From contig CAZJXT010000002.1 of assembly GCA_964550225.1 (NCBI GenBank), positions 1-32,365 of the forward strand: DNA of 32,365 nucleotides, read 5' to 3'. How positions within the stretch are numbered: the first letter of the stretch is position 1; each line of letters opens with the position of its first letter. This DNA is from CAIXMG01 sp964550225 (lineage in GTDB: Bacteria > Patescibacteriota > Minisyncoccia > Phycocordibacterales > UBA1006). A program made the position numbers and the translations under genes. Positions 7,112-13,798 of the stretch are shown here, piece after piece. The notes below the pieces were generated by a model. The model worked only from the letters and a program-made list of their open reading frames with translations, searched no databases and was not told the origin of the DNA.

Positions 7112-7792
7112 ATGGAACAACTTGTCAAAGACATGTTTTCTGTTGGTGCGCATTACGGATATACTCGTACCCGCCGACACCCTACTACTAAACCTTTCCT
7201 CTATGGAACTAAAAACCGAACCGATATTATCGATTTGGAAAAAACTGTAGCATCTCTCGCAACTGCGGAAGAAATCCTCGCAACATTAGGAGCTGCTGGA
7301 AAACAAGTTCTCTTTGTAGGAACAAAACCAGAAGCTACAGGAGCTGTAAAATCTTATGCTGAAAAACTAGGTATGCCCTATGTTGAAATCCGATGGATCG
7401 GAGGAACATTGACTAACGAAAAACAAATCAAATCACGAATTAGTTTATTTGAAGATCTTTCTGATAAGCAAGAAAAAAATGAGCTTGATACTATTACAAA
7501 AACCAAGAAAGAAAAACTACTCTTGGAACGTAAAATTGAAAAATTGAATCGACGATTTGGAGGTCTTACTACTATGAAAGGTCTCCCAAGTGCTTTGATT
7601 GTTGTTGATGCAAAAGAGGAATCTATTGCTATTACAGAAGCAAATAAAATGGGTATTCCTGTAATTGCTATCTGTAATACCGATTGTAACCTTAAAACAG
7701 TTGCCTACCCTATCGTAGGAAACGATGCAAGTAAAAAATCAATTGAATTCTTCTTGAATCGATTGGTAAATGCTTATAAAGGAAATAAATAA
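7112..7792 (+). CDS. rpsB: 30S ribosomal protein S2
   Basis: Small-subunit protein S2, 226 aa, near the usual 230-260. Family marks are FSVGAHYGYTRTRRHP at the N-terminus, the VLFVGTKPEA strand, MPYVEIRWIGGTLTN, the basic coiled-coil insertion (about 120-150), and the C-terminal VAYPIVGNDAS. An in-frame ATG at 7031 would add 27 residues read from leader hairpins, so ATG 7112 is preferred. It is first gene of the rpsB-tsf-membrane protein operon, with tsf 33 nt downstream. There is no Shine-Dalgarno. Confidence 0.97.
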   Translation: MEQLVKDMFSVGAHYGYTRTRRHPTTKPFLYGTKNRTDIIDLEKTVASLATAEEILATLGAAGKQVLFVGTKPEATGAVKSYAEKLGMPYVEIRWIGGTLTNEKQIKSRISLFEDLSDKQEKNELDTITKTKKEKLLLERKIEKLNRRFGGLTTMKGLPSALIVVDAKEESIAITEANKMGIPVIAICNTDCNLKTVAYPIVGNDASKKSIEFFLNRLVNAYKGNK

Positions 7793-7825
7793 TCACTTAT
7801 TAAGTCTTTAATCTTTTTAAAAAAT

Positions 7826-8278
7826 ATGGAAATTACAGCCGACATGATCAAGTCATTGCGCGAAGAAACAGGTATTTCAGTAATGCAGTGTAAAAAAGCA
7901 TTAGAAGAAGCTGGTGGAAATATGGAACAAGCACGTGTCGCTTTGCAAGCGATTGCAGCTGCACAAGCAGAAAAAAAGGCTGACCGAGAACTAGGAGGAG
8001 GAATTGTGGCAAGTTATATTCACAGTAATAAAAAAATGGGAGTATTGCTTACCATGAACTGCGAAACTGATTTCGTAGCACAAAACGAAGAATTCGTCTC
8101 TGCTGCAAACCAAATTGCTATGCATATCGGAGCAATGGAGCCAGAATCATTAATAGCGCTTCTTGAACAACCTTTTATCATGAACCCTGAACTTACCATT
8201 AAACAAGTAATTGATTCATTGGTTCAAAAAACAGGTGAGCGCGTTGAAATTGATCAATTTGTACGATATACTGTGTAA
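7826..8278 (+). CDS. tsf: Elongation factor Ts, minimal form
   Basis: Nucleotide exchange factor that reloads EF-Tu with GTP. The N-terminal UBA-like domain is complete (IKSLREETGISVMQCKKALE, about 8-27). The EF-Tu contact motif appears as NCETDFVAQNEEF (about 75-87). The C-terminal part ends with ERVEIDQFVRYTV. At 150 aa it is about half the E. coli length and shorter than the compact Thermus type, so only one dimerisation subdomain can be present and the coiled-coil insertion is missing. It follows rpsB, the usual order; frr and pyrH do not follow. Confidence 0.95.
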   Translation: MEITADMIKSLREETGISVMQCKKALEEAGGNMEQARVALQAIAAAQAEKKADRELGGGIVASYIHSNKKMGVLLTMNCETDFVAQNEEFVSAANQIAMHIGAMEPESLIALLEQPFIMNPELTIKQVIDSLVQKTGERVEIDQFVRYTV

Positions 8279-8280
8279 AC

Positions 8281-8673
8281 ATGATATTTATTATTTGTAT
8301 TGTCGTTGGAATTATAGGTATTGTTGGAATATTATGGATTTCATCAGCAAGTATTCGTTATCTAGAGAATCCTATTGCTCATGGAACTGAATGGTTTCAA
8401 TTTCATCCTGAATATTTTCAATCTGGAATTACTTCATATTTTCAAAAACACGCACGTTATTTTTTGAAAAAAATTCTTATATGGCTTATTGCTGTCTATA
8501 GAAAATTAGCTCAAAAAATTACCGTAAAGCAAATGGTTAAGAAAAAAATTCGTGAATTTTTATACGATCATTCTACTGAAGGTAAAAAACATCCATCAGA
8601 ATTTTGGAACAAGGTGCGACATAATAACATTCCACAAATAAAGACTGATTTACCCCCTCTTGAAAAGGAATAA
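8281..8673 (+). CDS. Hypothetical single-pass membrane protein, 130 aa
   Basis: Function not recognised. An N-terminal membrane helix (about 2-20, IFIICIVVGIIGIVGILWI) is followed by an aromatic, charged segment and a second hydrophobic-amphipathic stretch (about 61-72, LKKILIWLIAVY). The C-terminal half is strongly basic, then ends in an acidic PPLEKE tail. The start codon is 2 nt after the tsf stop, so it is co-transcribed with rpsB and tsf and probably coupled in translation. This contrasts with the orphan genes, which have their own promoters. A link with translation or membrane-bound ribosomes would be guesswork. Confidence 0.75.
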   Translation: MIFIICIVVGIIGIVGILWISSASIRYLENPIAHGTEWFQFHPEYFQSGITSYFQKHARYFLKKILIWLIAVYRKLAQKITVKQMVKKKIREFLYDHSTEGKKHPSEFWNKVRHNNIPQIKTDLPPLEKE

Positions 8674-8680
8674 TCATTAT

Positions 8681-8720
8681 GTTAGGATGTCTTCACTCGC
8701 AATAGTGAGAACATTCTAAC
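8681..8720 (+). other. 17-bp hairpin just upstream of tRNA-Thr
   Basis: The arm 8681-8697 (GTTAGGATGTCTTCACT) pairs with 8704-8720 (AGTGAGAACATTCTAAC), with two G-U pairs and one mismatch around a 6-nt loop. There is no T-run, so it is not a standard terminator. It ends 3 nt before the tRNA and may be a processing site separating mRNA from tRNA. The arm also contains TGT TAGGAT, an extended -10 like that of the rRNA promoter, so it may instead mark a tRNA promoter. Confidence 0.6.
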
Positions 8721-8723
8721 CAT

Positions 8724-8796
8724 GCCGCTTTAGCTCAGTTGGTAGAGCAACACTTTTGTAAAGTGAAGGTCCCCAGTTCGAATCTGGGAAGCGGCT
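8724..8796 (+). tRNA. tRNA-Thr (anticodon UGU)
   Basis: Complete cloverleaf: acceptor GCCGCTT with AAGCGGC, D-arm GCTC/GAGC, anticodon loop TTTGTAA with anticodon TGT, and T-arm CCCAG-TTCGAAT-CTGGG. The first anticodon-stem pair is A-A, comparable to the mismatch in E. coli tRNA-Thr. The 3' end reads T CCC, so CCA is not encoded and must be added. It follows the rpsB operon on the same strand. Confidence 0.96.
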
Positions 8797-8806
8797 CCCA
8801 AAAAAC

Positions 8807-8834
8807 AAAAAACCACCCTATTCGGTGGTTTTTT
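8807..8834. terminator. Bidirectional terminator between tRNA-Thr and the thioredoxin gene
   Basis: AAAAAACCACC (8807-8817) pairs with GGTGGTTTTTT (8824-8834). T-runs flank both sides. The stop codon of the minus-strand thioredoxin gene lies within the hairpin. Confidence 0.92.
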
Positions 8835-9531
8835 GTTGAGCTTTCTTTTTTAAAACTTCTTGTTCTGTAAGCATTTTAGCAAGTGCAGGAACCGCTTTTT
8901 CAATTGATTCAATTGACTGAAATCCTTCTGATGCTTTACCGTTAATAATCAAACTTGGTACTGATGCAGGCGCATTAGTGATTGTTTGCAATGTTTTGAT
9001 TGCTGATAAATCAAGATTGGCATCAAATGCATACACTCGAAGTAGTGGGTATTTTTCACGAAGTGCTGTAAGTACATACCCCTGTTTTGTACAATCTTCA
9101 CAGTTATTAGCATAGAAATAAATTACAGTAATTGGTTTTGTATGACATTTTTCAGCAAGTGCTGAAACAAGCATGTAATCCTTGATTTGAAGTAGTGAAT
9201 AATATTTTTTAAGTCCAACCACTTCTTCATTATCGGTACCTAATTGACTCTCCATAAATGACAACCTATCTCCTAATTGCCCAATTTCTGGAGCAAGAAT
9301 AGAATTTCCGTCTTGAGTACAATCAGCCTGATTTAATAGTGCAAATTGTGTTTCTGATGATAACAAATCAATAGAGAGTTTATCTTGGATTGACCGCATT
9401 TCATCTACTCGTTTTTTGTTAGCGCTATCACTGATATAAAAAATACTGACAAAGATAGTTGCTGTAATAAATAAGGCAAGTATATATCGTGCCCAATCAA
9501 TTTTTCGTTGTATAGGTTGTTGTGTATTCAT
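8818..9531 (-). CDS. Membrane-anchored thioredoxin-fold protein
   Basis: Probably an extracytoplasmic thiol-disulfide protein. It is 237 aa with one N-terminal membrane helix (about 14-33), a helical, possibly coiled-coil section (35-125) and a thioredoxin-like domain (about 132-222). The active site is CEDC (Cys144, Cys147) after VIYFYANN, and the cis-proline loop is ASVPSLI (Pro192). Cys71 and Cys129 are further cysteines. It follows the glycosyltransferase by 11 nt with no promoter between, so the two are co-transcribed. Whether it oxidises, reduces or isomerises cannot be told; the acidic CEDC is not the DsbA-type CPHC. Confidence 0.82.
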   Translation of the reverse strand: MNTQQPIQRKIDWARYILALFITATIFVSIFYISDSANKKRVDEMRSIQDKLSIDLLSSETQFALLNQADCTQDGNSILAPEIGQLGDRLSFMESQLGTDNEEVVGLKKYYSLLQIKDYMLVSALAEKCHTKPITVIYFYANNCEDCTKQGYVLTALREKYPLLRVYAFDANLDLSAIKTLQTITNAPASVPSLIINGKASEGFQSIESIEKAVPALAKMLTEQEVLKKKAQQKTTE

Positions 9532-9542
9532 AAATGTTTAAA

Positions 9543-10799
9543 TTATCGCCATGCTTTTTTCTTTCCTCGTAATGCATTGTACGCTGATTGTCCTGTCCAC
9601 CATGCTGAGAAAAAAGGATATACAATAAGGGTTAATAAATCAAGAGTCCAGAAATTTTGTTTAAGTAATTTTTTACGCCCCATAGCTAATGTTCCAATGA
9701 GAAACAATATCGTAATAATTCCTAGAATAGTATAAGCGCTCGTATTTAAATAAAAGAGATCTAAATTAATTTTTCCTGTAATCTGCTGTGTTACTACAAA
9801 TCGCTCTGCGAGATGAACTACTGGAGTAACAAGACCCAGAATCATAATAGGAATTAAAAGAACTGCAATAATTAACATTGCAAATAAAATAGGAATAGTT
9901 ACTGCAACATGTCCGAGATTATCTTTAAAGAAAATCCATCGATAATCCCAAACATTCATGATGAAACCATAGGTCCATCGTACTCGTTGTTTTAACAAAG
10001 CTCGCCAAGTTCGAGGTCCTCGAGTATATACCAATGAATCAATAGCATGAGATAGTCGCATTCCTTTTATTTGCATACGCAGAGCAAGTTCCATATCTTC
10101 TACGTGATGAGCTTCGTGATAATTACCTAATACATCAAATACCTCTCGTTTAAATAATGTAAATGGCCCTGGAGCAATATAGAGAGCGTTAAGTCGTGAA
10201 AAAGCTTGTTTGGCATATGTTGCTAATTCATATTCTACCTTTTGCATCCATTGAAAAAATGTTTCTGGATGATCAATGACCATCGAAGGTACTACTGCCA
10301 TAACTCCTGGCTTAGTAAATTCAAGAAGTGATGCATGGAGCGCCTCTGGATGAACTCCTGAGTCTGCATCGAGACACCCGATAATACCAATTGTTGGCAT
10401 ATGTGCACGTATGTGAGCCAATCCAAAATTTAGAGCTGCGAACTTACTTCCTTCGTTTTCTTTTTTCAAAAGAACCACTGATTCATTTCCAATAAACTGT
10501 TGTACAACTTGCCAAGTAGTATCAGTTGATCCGTCATCAATGACTACAATACGTAATTTTTCACGAGGATAATTAAGTGACAATAATGAATTCACTGTTT
10601 TTACCACAGTTTTTTCTTCATTCCAACAAGGAACTAAAATAGCTACTGATGGCATATAAGGATCAGTTGCTGGAATATCATCTTCTCCAAATTCTGTCTT
10701 TCCGTCCCAAAAAAAATAAGAAACGAGTAAAAACACTTGGAAATACAAGCCGCCAAACAATGCTCCGTATAGCATAATTTGTTTAATACTTTCAAACAT
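9543..10799 (-). CDS. Membrane glycosyltransferase family 2, processive type
   Basis: Transfers sugars from nucleotide-sugars at the membrane, probably making or exporting a surface polysaccharide. The 418 residues comprise an N-terminal membrane helix (about 8-30), the GT-A domain, and at least two or three C-terminal membrane helices. Catalytic motifs: VPCWNEEKTV, VVIDDGSTD, CLDADSG (DxD-like), VEDMELALRM (catalytic ED) and QRVRW, matching the QxxRW of cellulose, hyaluronan and poly-GlcNAc synthases. ATG 10799 is chosen because it lies 10 nt after an extended -10; ATG 10832 would be upstream of that promoter, inside the rpoD terminator. The product sugar is unknown. Confidence 0.9.
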   Translation of the reverse strand: MFESIKQIMLYGALFGGLYFQVFLLVSYFFWDGKTEFGEDDIPATDPYMPSVAILVPCWNEEKTVVKTVNSLLSLNYPREKLRIVVIDDGSTDTTWQVVQQFIGNESVVLLKKENEGSKFAALNFGLAHIRAHMPTIGIIGCLDADSGVHPEALHASLLEFTKPGVMAVVPSMVIDHPETFFQWMQKVEYELATYAKQAFSRLNALYIAPGPFTLFKREVFDVLGNYHEAHHVEDMELALRMQIKGMRLSHAIDSLVYTRGPRTWRALLKQRVRWTYGFIMNVWDYRWIFFKDNLGHVAVTIPILFAMLIIAVLLIPIMILGLVTPVVHLAERFVVTQQITGKINLDLFYLNTSAYTILGIITILFLIGTLAMGRKKLLKQNFWTLDLLTLIVYPFFSAWWTGQSAYNALRGKKKAWR

Positions 10800-10809
10800 A
10801 TATTGGTCT

Positions 10810-10818
10810 ATTATAACA
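10810..10818 (-). promoter_or_regulatory. Extended -10 promoter of the glycosyltransferase operon
   Basis: TGT TATAAT (TATAAT at 10810-10815), 10 nt before the ATG. It lies in the descending base of the rpoD terminator hairpin. Confidence 0.65.
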
Positions 10819-10853
10819 TAAAAAACTACCAAAAGGTAGTTTTTTATGTTATA
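10812..10853 (-). terminator. Terminator of the rpoB-rpoC-dnaG-rpoD operon
   Basis: A perfect 19-bp inverted repeat (10812-10830 with 10835-10853) has a 4-nt loop, with GGTAG/CTACC at the top and six T in the arm. It begins 3 nt after the rpoD stop. Confidence 0.9.
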
Positions 10854-10856
10854 TAT

Positions 10857-12119
10857 TTAATAATCCCTCAATTTCATGATTTTGTCATTTCCTCTGATTT
10901 TATCATGTACTTTAGCCTCAATTTGTCGAATACGTTCGCGAGTTACTCCGAACTCTTTTCCTACCTCTTCCAAAGTATGATTAATTCCATCAAGAAGCCC
11001 GTATCGCATTTCTACAATTTTCTGTTCCTTTGGAGAAAGATCGTTGAGAATTTCTTTGAATTGATCTTGGAGAATTCTTTTTGATGCTTCACGATCAGGT
11101 GACATAATTTTATCATCTGCTACGAATTCTGAGAGTGTTGATTTATCATCATCAGATCCACCAATTGATTCTTCAAGAGATTTTGTTGATTGATTAATTT
11201 TATTAATCATATAAATCTTATCTACTTCGATTCCCATCTCAGTTGCAATTTCTTCTGGAAGTGGGGTTCGCCCGAGATCTTGTTCCAAACGACGAGTTAC
11301 CTGTTTATATTTGGAAATCGTTTCAACCATGTGTACTGGAATACGAATAGTTCGAGACTGATCTGCTAATGCTCGAGTGATTGATTGACGAATCCACCAT
11401 GTAGCATACGTTGAAAATTTAAATCCTTTAGTCCAATCAAACTTTTCAACTGCTTTATAGAGTCCAATATTCCCCTCTTGAATCAAATCAAGCAGTGTGA
11501 GATCTGCAGATCGTGTTGCATATTTTTTTGCAATAGAAACCACAAGTCGCAAGTTTGCTTGTGCAAGGAGATTTCGCGCCTCATCATCCCCTGCAAGAAT
11601 TTTCTGAGCAAGGTCTCGTTCTTCTGCAGCACGAATCAGTGGATATTTCCCAATCTCTTTTAAGTACATTTGTACTGAATCGTTTGATGCTGATGCACGA
11701 TCATATCGACGTCCAGCTAATTCTGGATCTGGACCAGTTTCAACAGCAAGGAGTCCCCCTGTTTCAATAATATCAATACCAGCGTCACCAAATTTTTTAT
11801 ACAAATCATCTAAAAACATTACATCCTCTTCGATATCTGGAAACGCCTTAAGAAGTTCATCGTAGGTTAAAAAACGTCTTTTTTTTCCTTTATCAATGAG
11901 CTGTTGTACTCGCTCATCAATTTGTTCTTTTGTAAGACCTTTTGCAGGAAGAAGCTGTTTTTTTGAGGATGGTTTCTTTTTTACTACCGCCTTTTTTACA
12001 GGCTTTTTAGCAGGTGTTTTTTTAACTACTTTCTTTATTGCTTTTTTAAGAACAGTTTTCTTTATTGTTTTTTTTACAGGCTTTTTAGCAGGTGTTTTTT
12101 TGAGAGTTTTTTTTGCCAT
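10857..12119 (-). CDS. rpoD: Primary RNA polymerase sigma factor with lysine-rich N-terminal tail
   Basis: Housekeeping sigma factor (sigma-70 family), 420 aa. Region 1.2 is SVQMYLKEIGKYPLI (about 149-163). Region 2 includes DLIQEGNIGLYKAVEKFDW and FSTYATWWIRQSITRAL. Region 3 follows around TISKYKQVTRRLEQDLGRTP. Region 4.2 is FGVTRERIRQIEAKVHDKIR. The first 60 residues hold 26 lysines in TPAKKPVKK-type repeats, unlike a normal region 1.1, and resemble the tails of histone-H1-like proteins. A conventional-looking stretch (about 62-115) links the tail to region 1.2. It is last in the rpoB-rpoC-dnaG-rpoD operon, 15 nt after dnaG. Promoters here match its expected TTGACA/TATAAT specificity. Confidence 0.96.
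   Translation of the reverse strand: MAKKTLKKTPAKKPVKKTIKKTVLKKAIKKVVKKTPAKKPVKKAVVKKKPSSKKQLLPAKGLTKEQIDERVQQLIDKGKKRRFLTYDELLKAFPDIEEDVMFLDDLYKKFGDAGIDIIETGGLLAVETGPDPELAGRRYDRASASNDSVQMYLKEIGKYPLIRAAEERDLAQKILAGDDEARNLLAQANLRLVVSIAKKYATRSADLTLLDLIQEGNIGLYKAVEKFDWTKGFKFSTYATWWIRQSITRALADQSRTIRIPVHMVETISKYKQVTRRLEQDLGRTPLPEEIATEMGIEVDKIYMINKINQSTKSLEESIGGSDDDKSTLSEFVADDKIMSPDREASKRILQDQFKEILNDLSPKEQKIVEMRYGLLDGINHTLEEVGKEFGVTRERIRQIEAKVHDKIRGNDKIMKLRDY
11993..12101. repeat. 31-bp direct repeat within the rpoD lysine-rich tail
   Basis: An identical 31-bp unit occurs at 11993-12023 and 12071-12101, 78 bp apart and in frame. Each encodes TPAKKPVKK with part of the flanking lysines. It suggests repeat expansion of the tail by slippage or unequal exchange. 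Confidence 0.85.
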
Positions 12120-12134
12120 ATAATGTAATGATGA

Positions 12135-13787
12135 TTAGCGACTGGTAAGTTGATGCACAAGAGAATCTTTACGACGAGAGATTTCGTGAATTTTTTTTAA
12201 AATCTCAACATCATCTGGGTGCTCCATTAGTTGACGACTGAGCTTTTCTCGCTCATCGTCAATCATTTGCATCTCATATCGAGTTATGAGATTTTTTTGT
12301 AATAACTCATACGATGTTTTATTCTCAACAAATGATCCCAATTGTTGATCCCATTCTGAAATAATGGCAATTGTGTCAGAATCAGACATATCCAAGGCAC
12401 CCGAGAAAAGTTGATTCATTATCATAATCTGTTTTTCAAGAGGACGATCCTCTGTTTTCAAAGATACAGATAGTTGTTTTTGAGGGTTAAGTTCCGATGA
12501 TTTATTTTTCAAGAATTTTTCAAACTCTTTACGAATAGGATCAATAGAGCTCGAACCAAATGCGTGTGCAATTTCTTGTAATTTATCATCAATAGTTATT
12601 TGTGAATGAATAAATGAAAGAATTGGAAAAAGTTCTTTTTCTGCAATTATTGTTTTTTGATTCATTTCATTTCGTTCTTTCATTTTTTCTAATCTGAAAG
12701 TAATAACATCTTTACGCTGAAGCACCATCTGCTTCCAAAGATCTGGATTTTCTGCAACCGCATCAGCAGGATCTTTTCCTGATGATATATCAATAATGAG
12801 CACGTGCATGTCATTTTGATATGCAATCATTGCTGTTTTTTGAGCGGCAGCAAGACCTGCGTTATCAGCATCTAAACAAATAGCAATATTATCGGTAAAA
12901 CGCTTAAGTTGTTTCATCTGAGCATCAGTACTAGCAGTTCCTGATAATGCAACTACATGAGTAATGCCTGCTTGGTGACTCATAATACAATCCATTTGAC
13001 CTTCTACAACAATAACAAATCCATTTGCGTGAATCGCTGTTTTTGCTTTATCAAAACCAAACAAAACATTTGATTTATGATAAAGATCTGTTTCTGGTGA
13101 GTTGATATATTTTCCAACCGGCCGAAGAGACTCTTCGGTACCTGGCATAACGCGACCCGTAAAGGCAATGACTCGTCCTTGACTATCAGTAATTGGAAAC
13201 ATGATGCGCTCACGGAATCGATCATAGAGACCTGGCTTTGATCCTTTTAAACATAAACCTGTTGCGAGAATATCCTCATCTGAATATTTTTTTCGCTTAA
13301 GATACTCATATAGATGCGACCATCCTGATTCCGCATATCCAATACGAAATGCAACCATGGTTTCTTTTGTCATGGCACGTCCTAATAAATAATCTACTAC
13401 TGGCTTATGAGTACGCAACCCAATTTCATAAAACTTTGTTGCTTGCTCCATAATCTCTCGTAATGTGTTTATTCGGCTTGGTTTGTTTGTCTGATGAGTA
13501 TATTCTTCAAGCGAAACACCCGCTTTTTCTGCGAGTTGTTTCAACGCGTCAACAAATTCTAATCCTTCCATTTCTTGGACAAAATTGAAAATGTCTCCGC
13601 CTTTTTGACATCCAAAGCAATAGTAAATTCCTAAATCTGGAGTTACCTGAAAACTTGGTGTTTTTTCATTATGAAAAGGACAGCATGCACGAAAATTCTT
13701 TCCCGATTTTTCGAGCTTAATATATGAACCGACTACCGATTCAATCGATAATTTCTGTTTAATTGTTTCAACAGTGTTTCGATTCAT
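12135..13787 (-). CDS. dnaG: DNA primase
   Basis: Makes RNA primers for replication. The 550 aa start with a CHC2 zinc-binding domain (Cys36, His39, Cys57, Cys60, in CCPFHNEKTPSF and YYCFGCQKGGD). The catalytic core has IMFPITDSQGRVIAFTGR (about 195-212), and the TOPRIM domain shows VVEGQMD (Glu261) and CLDADNAG (Asp305, Asp307). The last 150 residues are helical and charged, in the position of the DnaB-binding domain but poorly conserved. It lies 11 nt after rpoC and 15 nt before rpoD, with no promoter recognised. dnaG-rpoD recalls the E. coli macromolecular synthesis operon, without rpsU. Confidence 0.97.
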   Translation of the reverse strand: MNRNTVETIKQKLSIESVVGSYIKLEKSGKNFRACCPFHNEKTPSFQVTPDLGIYYCFGCQKGGDIFNFVQEMEGLEFVDALKQLAEKAGVSLEEYTHQTNKPSRINTLREIMEQATKFYEIGLRTHKPVVDYLLGRAMTKETMVAFRIGYAESGWSHLYEYLKRKKYSDEDILATGLCLKGSKPGLYDRFRERIMFPITDSQGRVIAFTGRVMPGTEESLRPVGKYINSPETDLYHKSNVLFGFDKAKTAIHANGFVIVVEGQMDCIMSHQAGITHVVALSGTASTDAQMKQLKRFTDNIAICLDADNAGLAAAQKTAMIAYQNDMHVLIIDISSGKDPADAVAENPDLWKQMVLQRKDVITFRLEKMKERNEMNQKTIIAEKELFPILSFIHSQITIDDKLQEIAHAFGSSSIDPIRKEFEKFLKNKSSELNPQKQLSVSLKTEDRPLEKQIMIMNQLFSGALDMSDSDTIAIISEWDQQLGSFVENKTSYELLQKNLITRYEMQMIDDEREKLSRQLMEHPDDVEILKKIHEISRRKDSLVHQLTSR

Positions 13788-13798
13788 GTGTATATATA

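Noticed and set aside
11993..12101. CRISPR-like direct repeat
   Set aside because: Only two copies, coding and in frame within rpoD, with no array or cas gene.
11896..12123. Plus-strand frame rich in Phe and Thr opposite the rpoD tail
   Set aside because: It is the complement of the lysine codons; the repeat makes a long frame by default.
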